A DNA stretch of 10,803 bases from JAWLBR01 sp041687495 (GTDB lineage Bacteria; Bacillota; Limnochordia; DTU087; JAAYGB01), in the NCBI GenBank assembly GCA_041687495.1, contig JAWLBR010000093.1, positions 1 to 10,803 of the forward strand, in the 5' to 3' direction. The position numbers and the translations under genes were made by a program. Shown here piece by piece: positions 1-5,623 of the stretch. The notes under the pieces are model-generated. The model worked only from the letters and a program-made list of their open reading frames with translations, searched no databases and was not told the DNA's origin. Positions within the stretch are counted from its first letter, which is position 1. Each line of letters begins with the position of its first letter.

Positions 1-4
1 TTAA

Positions 5-79
5 TCCTCGGTAGCTCAATGGTAGAGCACCCGGCTGTTAACCGGGTTGTTGTAGGTTCGAGTCCTACCCGAGGAGCCA
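5..79 (+). tRNA. tRNA-Asn (anticodon GTT)
   Basis: A complete cloverleaf is visible. The 7-bp acceptor stem pairs perfectly (TCCTCGG at 5-11 with CCGAGGA at 69-75), the discriminator is G76 and CCA is encoded at 77-79. The D arm is 14-28. The anticodon arm is CCGGG-type at 30-46 with loop CTGTTAA and anticodon GTT at 37-39. The T arm is 52-68 with loop TTCGAGT. Anticodon GTT decodes AAC and AAU, so this is the asparagine tRNA. No other tRNA is seen nearby, and a terminator follows within 10 bases, so it is either a single gene or the last of a cluster lying to the left. Confidence 0.98.
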
Positions 80-87
80 TTTTGGAG

Positions 88-123
88 AAGCACTGGCGTC
101 TGCCAGTGCTTTTTCGATTTTTT
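88..123 (+). terminator. Rho-independent terminator of the tRNA-Asn gene
   Basis: A 10-bp perfect stem (88-97 with 102-111) closes a 4-base loop (GTCT) and is followed by T-rich sequence (110-114 and 118-123). It begins only 8 bases after the tRNA CCA end, so it most likely ends the tRNA transcript and insulates nagZ from it. Confidence 0.92.
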
Positions 124-224
124 AGGATTTGTGAAGGTAATAACCGGAACGGGCATTTTTGAGAGCCAAGGAACTACTGAATTTACCGATTCCCTCGATC
201 TACACAAGAAGAGTGAGAGAATTC

Positions 225-240
225 TATTTCCCGGGAAATA
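225..240. promoter_or_regulatory. Noc-binding site (NBS), copy 1
   Basis: TATTTCCCGGGAAATA is a perfect 16-bp palindrome. From family knowledge, it equals the NBS bound by the ParB-like nucleoid occlusion protein Noc of Bacillus subtilis (14-bp core ATTTCCCGGGAAAT). It differs from the related parS sequence TGTTTCACGTGAAACA at exactly the symmetric positions 2/15 and 7/10 that separate Noc from ParB specificity. It lies in the gene-free stretch between the tRNA terminator and nagZ and is followed by ATTC, as is copy 2. Noc loads on such sites, spreads, contacts the membrane and blocks Z-ring assembly over the nucleoid. That this organism has Noc is an inference. Confidence 0.82.
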
Positions 241-285
241 ATTCGTTGGCCTTCTAATGCTGGGTTGCAAAAAGCTACGAAAACA

Positions 286-301
286 TATTTCCCGGGAAAT
301 A
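286..301. promoter_or_regulatory. Noc-binding site (NBS), copy 2
   Basis: This is a second perfect copy of the 16-bp palindrome, again followed by ATTC, so 20 bases (TATTTCCCGGGAAATAATTC) are repeated exactly at 225-244 and 286-305. The two copies are 61 bp apart, close to six helical turns, which puts both on nearly the same face of the helix. The rest of the 124-423 stretch shows no gene that I can support. An operator role for nagZ is the alternative reading. Confidence 0.82.
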
Positions 302-333
302 ATTCCTAAAGAATGCCAGAGGCATGCAAGGAG

Positions 334-363
334 TTGGCGGGATACTAGGGAATCTGGTATTAC
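334..363 (+). promoter_or_regulatory. Weak candidate promoter for nagZ
   Basis: TTGGCG (334-339) and TATTAC (358-363) are spaced by 18 bases and resemble vegetative -35 and -10 boxes (4 of 6 matches each). It is the best-placed pair between the NBS palindromes and the nagZ start, but the match is poor and another sigma factor may be used. Confidence 0.25.
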
Positions 364-423
364 CGGTCTTCTTAGCAGCCCTTATTGGGCATAACTATGG
401 GAGACACATGTGAGGTGAAAGAA

Positions 424-2097
424 GTGAGAAAAATTCTGATTGGAGTTTTTGTGCTGTCGGCGGTGGTTGGAGTCGGTTTGGCTGTTCGAATGGGGGCTAC
501 AGTGCAACCGAACGAGCCGGCGGATCTCGTCGAACAGCTCTTGGCCGAAATGAGCCTAGAGGAGAAGGTCGGCCAGCTGATGAGCATAGGGATTCCAGGA
601 GAAACACTAGATGGATCCAGGGAGCATATCAAGGACATAAATCCCGGTGGCATCGTCCTGTTTGCGAGGAACGTGTCTACTCCTCAACAGCTGATTGCGT
701 TAACCGACGAAATGCAGCGACTGTCCTCAGTTCCTGTGTTCGTCTCCATCGACCAAGAAGGGGGAGCCATTAGTAGGATCCGCTTCTCCGATGTAGTGAT
801 GCCTGGTGCCATGGCCGTCGGCGCGACGAGGTCTGCCGAGTTGGCTCGCCAGGTTGGAGGTGCGATGGGAACACAACTGCGAGCTCTGGGTGTAAACATG
901 AACTTTGCTCCTGTGCTGGATGTGAACAACAACAGGCACAATCCGATTATTGGAATTCGTTCTTACGGTGAATATCCCGATCTTGTGGCCGAACTGGGTT
1001 CTGCCTACATCAAAGGCTTGCAGGAGGCTGGAGTTGCTGCTGTGGCTAAGCACTTTCCGGGACATGGAGACACGTCCATGGACTCGCACCTCCAACTGCC
1101 AAGTATACCACACGGCCTAGAGAGGTTGCGGAAAGTAGAAATGGTTCCATTTCAAGCTGCCGTGGACGCTGACGTGGCTGGAATCATGTCGGCTCACATT
1201 ATCTTCAGGGCGCTAGATCCATCGGGGACACCAGCCACCCTTTCGCGTTCGATTTTGACGGGTGTTTTGCGCGACGACTGGGAGTACAGAGGGCTGGTTG
1301 TAACAGACGATCTGGAGATGAAGGCCATAGCCGACAACTACGGAGCCGAGGCTGGACTACGGGCGATTCAGGCAGGTGCAGATATGTTTTTGGTCTGTCA
1401 CAACAAGGGCGTGCAGAAGGCAATGTACGATCGGTTGCTGGCGGGAGCGAGAAGCGGTGCGATTAGCGAGGAGCGCATTGACCAGTCGGTCCGCAGAATT
1501 CTTGAGGCCAAGCGTAGGCTGGGGCTGTTTTCAGACTTGGAGACGCCAGAGAAGAGGTTGGAACGCCATGATACTGCTTTAGCACAGCTGGCCGAAGTAG
1601 CTCAACAGGTCGCCGATCAAAGCGTCACAGTCGTGCGGGATCGCAAGGGTCTACTCCCGCTGCAGCCTGGACAGTCAGTCCTTGTCCTTGCACCCGAGGG
1701 AAGCGGTGCGTTGAACCCAGCCGCCTTAGGGCCGAGGCTGGCTGAGTATGGCAATGAAGCCCAGTTTGGAGTGAACGTTACCACTATACTGTTTGGCAAG
1801 CAAGCACTGCCGCCCGACCTGGAGTGGCGAGCGCGTCAGGCAGACAGCATCGTGTTAGTCACTTCCAACGCGGCAGCGTCGAGTTATCAGCGCCGAGTTT
1901 ATGAAAGGCTGAAGGCTTTGCAGAGACCGCTGATTGTAGTGGCAGCCACGTCTCCCTATGATGCTGATAGCTTGGCTGAGGTTGGTACGTGCATCGCTCT
2001 GTACAGTCCGACAGTTGCAGCTATGGACACAGCGGCCCGCGTTCTCCTGGGGATGCATCAGGCAGTTGGTAAGCCGCCTGTTACTCTGCGCCCATAA
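424..2097 (+). CDS. nagZ: Beta-N-acetylhexosaminidase, glycoside hydrolase family 3 (NagZ-like), exported or membrane-anchored
   Basis: Likely removes terminal N-acetylglucosamine from muropeptides during cell-wall turnover. Start: GTG 424 has GAGGTGA at 412-418, five bases upstream. ATG 397 and TTG 385 are in frame but have no SD. This gives 557 residues. Residues 4-21 are one hydrophobic segment after an Arg-Lys pair (signal peptide or anchor; no lipobox Cys). The GH3 barrel follows, with KHFPGHGDT at 209-217 and the DSH loop at 220-222 (the Asp-His general acid/base dyad characteristic of NagZ). Asp295 in VVTDD is the expected nucleophile. Residues from about 375 on form a C-terminal alpha/beta domain, as in two-domain Bacillus NagZ, although the whole is shorter than the roughly 640-residue B. 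subtilis enzyme. The gene stands alone and converges on the regulator gene. Enzyme class is secure; the exact natural substrate is inferred. Confidence 0.93.
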   Translation: MRKILIGVFVLSAVVGVGLAVRMGATVQPNEPADLVEQLLAEMSLEEKVGQLMSIGIPGETLDGSREHIKDINPGGIVLFARNVSTPQQLIALTDEMQRLSSVPVFVSIDQEGGAISRIRFSDVVMPGAMAVGATRSAELARQVGGAMGTQLRALGVNMNFAPVLDVNNNRHNPIIGIRSYGEYPDLVAELGSAYIKGLQEAGVAAVAKHFPGHGDTSMDSHLQLPSIPHGLERLRKVEMVPFQAAVDADVAGIMSAHIIFRALDPSGTPATLSRSILTGVLRDDWEYRGLVVTDDLEMKAIADNYGAEAGLRAIQAGADMFLVCHNKGVQKAMYDRLLAGARSGAISEERIDQSVRRILEAKRRLGLFSDLETPEKRLERHDTALAQLAEVAQQVADQSVTVVRDRKGLLPLQPGQSVLVLAPEGSGALNPAALGPRLAEYGNEAQFGVNVTTILFGKQALPPDLEWRARQADSIVLVTSNAAASSYQRRVYERLKALQRPLIVVAATSPYDADSLAEVGTCIALYSPTVAAMDTAARVLLGMHQAVGKPPVTLRP

Positions 2098-2128
2098 ACG
2101 AAAAACGCTGCAGCTTCTGCTGCAGCGT
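2096..2128 (-). terminator. Rho-independent terminator of the XRE-TPR regulator gene
   Basis: Read on the minus strand, a perfect 10-bp stem (ACGCTGCAGC, 2119-2128, with 2105-2114) closes a 4-base loop and is followed by a T tract (2101-2105, then T's at 2096-2098). It starts 13 bases after the regulator stop. On the plus strand the same hairpin has no T tract, so it is a poor terminator for nagZ, whose stop codon (2095-2097) touches its edge. Confidence 0.9.
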
Positions 2129-2141
2129 ACTGTCTGTCGGA

Positions 2142-3440
2142 TTACGACATCCTCCGATAGAGGGCAAGAGACTTCTTAAGGCAGGATTGGCCTGCATCGA
2201 CCTGACCTAGCTCTGTGTGTGTTTCAGCCAGCTCCGAATACAACTCAGCCAATATTTCGTTTGCAGTCTGTTCTTCGGCTGATTCCTGGAGGGATAACAG
2301 CGTTTTCAGACTGGCCTGCGTAGAACCGCTAAGGCGTAAGTATCTGCCGATTCGGATCCCTGCCCTAAGCTTCTGAGTCTGATGAGGGGCAAACTCCTGT
2401 GCGGTCTGGGCACATTCTAAGGCTTGCGTCACATTGCCTGCCTTCTCTGCAATTTCGGCCAGTAGCATGTGCCCGCGGTAGGTCTCATTGGGATAGACCC
2501 AGTACTGGAGGGTGTCCAGCGCCGAACGCAGTTTAGGGCCAGCGGCGTCTACCTCGCCAAGCTGATACTTGGCCTCTGCTTGCAGCACTTCACATCTTGC
2601 CCTCTCTTGTGCCCGATCGATGGAACGGTAGAAGCTGACAGCCCGGTCGAAAAAGGCCAAAGCCTGGGCTGACTCACCTTCGTCAAGATGAACCAGGCCA
2701 GCTTCCACACAGATGCGGCCGTACTCGACAAAAGTCTGATACCTGGCGCAGGTGTTCAAAGCAGTGCTAAAATGCTCCAAAGCCCTTTTGTTTTGGCCCA
2801 GGCGTCGGTATGTTAAGCCTAGGTACAGTTGGGCGAATGCTCGCCAGAAGCCAGTGTCGCTCTCTGTGGGTTCCAGCAGACCATCGGCAGTAGTAAGCAA
2901 TGCTTCAGCTTTTCCGTTGTTTCCTAGGGCAAACTCAATTAAGCCGGCCTCAACTCCAGCCTTAGCTGCAGCGTGACGGTCACCCAGGGCTGTGAATCCT
3001 GCTGCTGCTTCCTGATACAAGCTTGAGGCCTCGGGTAAGTTCTTTGTCGCTGCCAGTGTCCGTGAGATGTATGTATGAAGGCGACACCGAAGGTGAAGGC
3101 TCCCATCTGAGATAGCATCCAACGCCTCTTCGTAGTACTCCCTAGCAGCCTCTGGTAAGCTCTCTTCCTCAAGCTTCTGAGCCAAAGTGAGTAGGTGATA
3201 GACTCTATCTGGTATCTTGGGGGCCGCCACTTTCGGGGCGTCTTCGAGAAAATAGCTGACAGGTCTGCCGAGGCGATCGGCCAGCACCTGAAGACTCTTG
3301 AGTGACGGTTTGGCAGTATCTTTCTCTATCTGGCTGATGAAACTCTTAGTAAACTCTTGACCGGCCAACTGCTGCTGCGTGAGACCTTTCTCTTTGCGTA
3401 AAGCCCGAAGCTTTTGACCTAGGGTATGGCGGGCGGGCAT
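2142..3440 (-). CDS. XRE-family HTH transcriptional regulator with C-terminal TPR domain
   Basis: The 432-residue protein has an N-terminal Cro/C1-type helix-turn-helix (about residues 7-64, with the signature GLTQQQLAG...SFISQIEKDTAKPSLKSL in two parts). A long all-helical region follows (about 80-430) whose repeated A-x-x-x-Y/F patterns, such as AREYYEEALD, ALEHFSTAL and ALAFFDRAV, are typical of TPR units. This layout is shared by peptide-sensing RNPP regulators (PlcR, NprR) and by many uncharacterised sporeformer regulators. The DNA target and ligand cannot be read from the sequence. Start ATG 3440 is preceded by a strong purine SD (GGAAGGGGGA, complement of 3447-3456). The gene converges with nagZ, diverges from the gin cluster, and has its own promoter and terminator, so it is a monocistronic unit. 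A partner peptide gene was sought; only the Trp-rich small ORF across the divergent promoter is a conceivable candidate. Confidence 0.9.
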   Translation of the reverse strand: MPARHTLGQKLRALRKEKGLTQQQLAGQEFTKSFISQIEKDTAKPSLKSLQVLADRLGRPVSYFLEDAPKVAAPKIPDRVYHLLTLAQKLEEESLPEAAREYYEEALDAISDGSLHLRCRLHTYISRTLAATKNLPEASSLYQEAAAGFTALGDRHAAAKAGVEAGLIEFALGNNGKAEALLTTADGLLEPTESDTGFWRAFAQLYLGLTYRRLGQNKRALEHFSTALNTCARYQTFVEYGRICVEAGLVHLDEGESAQALAFFDRAVSFYRSIDRAQERARCEVLQAEAKYQLGEVDAAGPKLRSALDTLQYWVYPNETYRGHMLLAEIAEKAGNVTQALECAQTAQEFAPHQTQKLRAGIRIGRYLRLSGSTQASLKTLLSLQESAEEQTANEILAELYSELAETHTELGQVDAGQSCLKKSLALYRRMS

Positions 3441-3479
3441 GGTTCTTCCCCCTTCCTGGTGGCCTTGGCGTTTGATTTC

Positions 3480-3508
3480 ACTTTATCACAAGGCTGATCC
3501 ATGGTCAA
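3480..3508 (-). promoter_or_regulatory. Candidate vegetative promoter of the XRE-TPR regulator gene
   Basis: On the minus strand TTGACC (complement of 3503-3508) and TAAAGT (complement of 3480-3485) are separated by 17 bases, with 5/6 and 4/6 matches to the sigma-A boxes. The -10 lies about 40 bases upstream of the ATG at 3440. A short dyad (AATTT-N5-AAATT, 3507-3521) overlaps the upstream edge of the -35 and could be an operator. Confidence 0.55.
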
Positions 3509-3519
3509 TTTCCCATAAA

Positions 3520-3548
3520 TTGTTTTCGCCAATGTGTTCAGGTATACT
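3520..3548 (+). promoter_or_regulatory. Candidate promoter for the gin cluster
   Basis: TTGTTT (3520-3525) and TATACT (3543-3548) have a 17-base spacing. The -10 matches sigma-A at 5/6, the -35 only at 3/6. It lies back-to-back with the regulator promoter, their -35 boxes 11 bases apart, and about 65 bases upstream of the small ORF at 3613. A sporulation promoter may also exist but none was convincing. Confidence 0.45.
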
Positions 3549-3612
3549 GAATTCACCGGGAATATGCCAGCGGATTTTCATCACTATGCACCAGTGGCAA
3601 GGAGAGCGCATA

Positions 3613-3699
3613 ATGTGGTGGCAGAGTAGGAAAGAAATCCTAGGGTGGGTTGGAGCGCCAGGAAGTTGGCGGTGTGGTCTTCACACCGCGAGTTTGTGA
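3613..3699 (+). CDS. Trp-rich 28-residue small ORF upstream of gin (possible leader peptide)
   Basis: ATG 3613 is preceded by AAGGAG (3599-3604) at 8 bases, a near-ideal translation start. The ORF encodes 28 residues beginning MWWQSRKEIL and contains four tryptophans (residues 2, 3, 12, 19), far above the usual frequency for Trp. The TGA stop (3697-3699) abuts the SD of gin (AAAGGAGG, 3699-3706), so translation of the two is probably coupled. Two mutually exclusive hairpins overlap its 3' half. I recognise no homologous protein. It could be an attenuation-type leader, a small functional peptide, or a chance ORF; the good SD and coupling favour real translation. No clear signal peptide or membrane segment is visible. 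Confidence 0.5.
   Translation: MWWQSRKEILGWVGAPGSWRCGLHTASL
3656..3689 (+). promoter_or_regulatory. Two mutually exclusive hairpins in the gin leader
   Basis: Stem A pairs CGCCA (3656-3660) with TGGCG (3667-3671). Stem B pairs GCGGTGTG (3669-3676) with CACACCGC (3682-3689) across a 5-base loop. They share 3669-3671 and cannot both form. Stem B, the stronger, ends 9 bases before the gin SD and has no following T run, so it is not a typical terminator; translation control is more likely if it is regulatory. Confidence 0.45.
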
Positions 3700-3716
3700 A
3701 AGGAGGCAGTCGGAAA

Positions 3717-3947
3717 GTGAACACGGTGAGTGCGCACTGCGCTGAGAGCACACAAGTACAGGAGGAGTTTTGCCTAATCTGCGGACGAACAAAGACTGCG
3801 GAGCAGGATATAGTGCTTCTGGGGCATCGCATCTGCTCTGATTGCGAGAGGCAGATCGTTCGTGCTTCAGTATCCGACTGCGGTTATTCCCGGATTGTGC
3901 ACAGAATCAAGAAAGCTTGGAAAGATGTGATGGACGTTGCCGAATAG
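3717..3947 (+). CDS. csfB: Gin/CsfB family inhibitor of forespore sigma factor G
   Basis: The 76-residue protein carries the Gin zinc-knuckle pattern: Cys19-x2-Cys22 (CLIC), then GHRICSDCE with Cys40-x2-Cys43. It is followed by the conserved short helical tail after VRASVSD. In B. subtilis, Gin binds sigma-G (and sigma-E) and holds back late forespore transcription until engulfment is complete. Start GTG 3717 is set by AAAGGAGG at 3699-3706, ten bases upstream; an in-frame GTG at 3645 lacks a comparable SD and would add residues not typical of the family (about 60-65 residues). GTG 3726 is too far from the SD. The gene overlaps the decarboxylase by 11 bases. Its place directly ahead of a yaaO-type gene matches the csfB neighbourhood in Bacillus. 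Family call is firm; the sigma target is by analogy. Confidence 0.86.
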   Translation: MNTVSAHCAESTQVQEEFCLICGRTKTAEQDIVLLGHRICSDCERQIVRASVSDCGYSRIVHRIKKAWKDVMDVAE

Positions 3948-5481
3948 GAAACCTGCCGACGCTGACCAGACGCAAGCTCCACTACTGTCGGCCATCACTG
4001 CCTATGGCCACTCGGGCGTTCTCCCATTTCACACGCCAGGACATAAGTTGGGGCTAGGCGCTTCCCGGCCCTTGCGGGCTGCGCTTGGTGAGGGCGCCCT
4101 AAAGATGGATGCCTCGGACGAGGTCTGGTCACTGGAGTATAATCACGATGTCGACGCCGTTCGCTACCAAGCAGAAAAACTGCTTGCTGCCGCTTACGGG
4201 TCTGATCAAAGTTACTTCTTGGTCAATGGGACAAGCCAAGGAATCCAGGCAGCTTTCTTGGCGCTTCGCCATGGGGATTATCAGCGCAATAGGATACTAC
4301 TACCAAGGAATGCGCACATCTCGGCCCATCAGGGACTAATCCTCTCCGGACTGCAACCGTGTTGGCTACCCTATGAGTATAGTGCTAAGTGGGGCATCTC
4401 GCTGCCTCCACCGAGTGCCGCTGTGATTGATGCCATCAACGGCAGAGAAGAGTACCAAGCCGTCTTTTTGGTTCGTCCGGATTACCACGGCCTTTGCCTA
4501 GACCTACGAACTGTGAGCGATGCCGCCCACCGCACCGGTTGCGTTGTAGTAGTCGATGAAGCGCACGGGCCGCATCTGGGTTTCAACGAGCGCTTGCCGA
4601 CGCTAAGCCTGCAATTGGGTGCTGATGTTGCGGTCCAGAGTCCCCACAAGTTGGCGGGTGCTCTGACCGGAGGAGCCTTCCTACATATCCTCAGTGGATA
4701 CATGACGCCGGAAGCACTCAAAGATGCCCTGAGTTTGGTGACTAGTACCAGTCCATCCCATCTGATCTTGGCTTCGTTGGACGAAGCGAGGAGGCAGTTA
4801 GCAACGGATGGACCCGAGCTGCTTGAGGGGGTGGTCGCTCTTGCTCAGTGGGCCAGAGATGAGATTGACCAACTGGGGGCAGTGCACTGTCTAGGTGTTC
4901 AAGAAGCCCTTCAGATGGCGGCCGACTATGACTCCACCAAGTTGCTGATCAATGTACGAGGGCTTGGCATTAGTGGCGCTGAGGCCGAGGAGCTTCTCCG
5001 CCGCCGTTGGGGGATTCAGGTGGAACTGTCCACACCGACCTCCGTGCTAGCACTAATCACACTAGCGGACACACAGCAAACCGTTGAACGCCTCGTCTTT
5101 GCGCTGCGAGAACTAAAAGAGTGGACGAGCCGACGAACGCAACGGCAGAAGTTGGAGGCAGTGTCAGGCAAGAGCCAGTCTCTACAGGACCTAGGCTGGT
5201 ACCAGTACCCCCAAGCAAGCAACAGTGAACTATCTCCGCAGACCGCCTTCTGGTCTGTTAAGGAGTCTGTGGAGTGGACCAGCAGTGGAGGGCGAGTAGC
5301 GGCCGAATGGGTGATTCCCTACCCCCCTGGAATCCCGCTAATTGCGCCTGGAGAGGTCATTTCCAAGGAGATTATCGAGTACTTGTCACTGCTTTGTTCG
5401 GCCGGAGTTACAATTCGAGGCATGCAGGACCAGTCGGGGACCCAGGTGCGGGTAGTCAGATCGTTGCACCAGGAATTCTAG
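3937..5481 (+). CDS. yaaO: PLP-dependent Orn/Lys/Arg decarboxylase-family protein (YaaO-like)
   Basis: The 514-residue fold-type I aminotransferase-like decarboxylase is close in size to B. subtilis YaaO. Family marks are LPFHTPGHKLG (29-39), NGTSQG (97-102), DEAHG (207-211, aspartate to the PLP pyridine ring), SPHK with Lys238 as the expected Schiff-base lysine, and the C-terminal PYPPGIPLIAPGE (461-473). The usual residue before His-Lys is Thr or Val; here it is Pro236. All catalytic residues are present, so it should be active, but whether it uses arginine, lysine or ornithine cannot be told. Start TTG 3937 lies inside the end of gin; it is the only start that keeps the conserved N-terminal APLLSAI segment, and its SD is weak, so translation is probably coupled to gin. 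Confidence 0.92.
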   Translation: MPNRKPADADQTQAPLLSAITAYGHSGVLPFHTPGHKLGLGASRPLRAALGEGALKMDASDEVWSLEYNHDVDAVRYQAEKLLAAAYGSDQSYFLVNGTSQGIQAAFLALRHGDYQRNRILLPRNAHISAHQGLILSGLQPCWLPYEYSAKWGISLPPPSAAVIDAINGREEYQAVFLVRPDYHGLCLDLRTVSDAAHRTGCVVVVDEAHGPHLGFNERLPTLSLQLGADVAVQSPHKLAGALTGGAFLHILSGYMTPEALKDALSLVTSTSPSHLILASLDEARRQLATDGPELLEGVVALAQWARDEIDQLGAVHCLGVQEALQMAADYDSTKLLINVRGLGISGAEAEELLRRRWGIQVELSTPTSVLALITLADTQQTVERLVFALRELKEWTSRRTQRQKLEAVSGKSQSLQDLGWYQYPQASNSELSPQTAFWSVKESVEWTSSGGRVAAEWVIPYPPGIPLIAPGEVISKEIIEYLSLLCSAGVTIRGMQDQSGTQVRVVRSLHQEF

Positions 5482-5495
5482 CATCTCGTGGCGAG

Positions 5496-5523
5496 TTGAC
5501 GGCGCATCGTTTCTGGGTATAGG
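5496..5523 (+). promoter_or_regulatory. Candidate internal promoter ahead of the R3H ATPase gene
   Basis: TTGACG (5496-5501) and TATAGG (5518-5523) are spaced by 16 bases in the 142-base gap after the decarboxylase. A weaker pair, TTGAAC (5543-5548) with TAAATA (5564-5569), follows. The gap is long for this otherwise tight cluster, which makes an internal start plausible. The first -10 box matches at only 4/6. Confidence 0.35.
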
Positions 5524-5623
5524 AGCGATTTGCGGCGGAGAGTTGAACAATAGATATGGTTGGTAAATACAGAGAACGGGAAAATACTGGCACCGGACAG
5601 ACCTCAAGGATGGTGGATGTGAA

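Noticed and set aside
16..270. Minus-strand ORF of 84 codons
   Set aside because: It runs through the tRNA-Asn gene and both Noc-site palindromes; its C-terminal sequence is simply the tRNA complement translated.
225..305. CRISPR or parS array reading of the repeated palindrome
   Set aside because: There are only two copies, the spacing is non-CRISPR-like, and the symmetric positions 2/15 and 7/10 differ from parS in the way that defines NBS.
5..423. tRNA-associated integration site for a mobile element
   Set aside because: No direct repeat of the tRNA 3' end, integrase or phage gene is seen in the window.
727..1113. Minus-strand ORF of 128 codons inside nagZ
   Set aside because: It is antisense to conserved GH3 catalytic motifs and has no independent signal or SD.
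3508..3521. Possible third Noc-binding site
   Set aside because: Only the left half ATTTCCC matches; the right half ATAAATT agrees with GGGAAAT at 3 of 7 positions, too few for an NBS.
3558..3567. GGGAATATGC as a sigma-F -10 box for gin
   Set aside because: The box fits the pattern loosely, but no GYATA-like -35 occurs 15-16 bases upstream; the only GTATA (3542-3546) is 11 bases away.
3439..3612. Upstream extension of the Trp-rich small ORF to an 86-codon frame
   Set aside because: It would run through both divergent promoters and has no SD; only the part from ATG 3613 has a proper initiation site.
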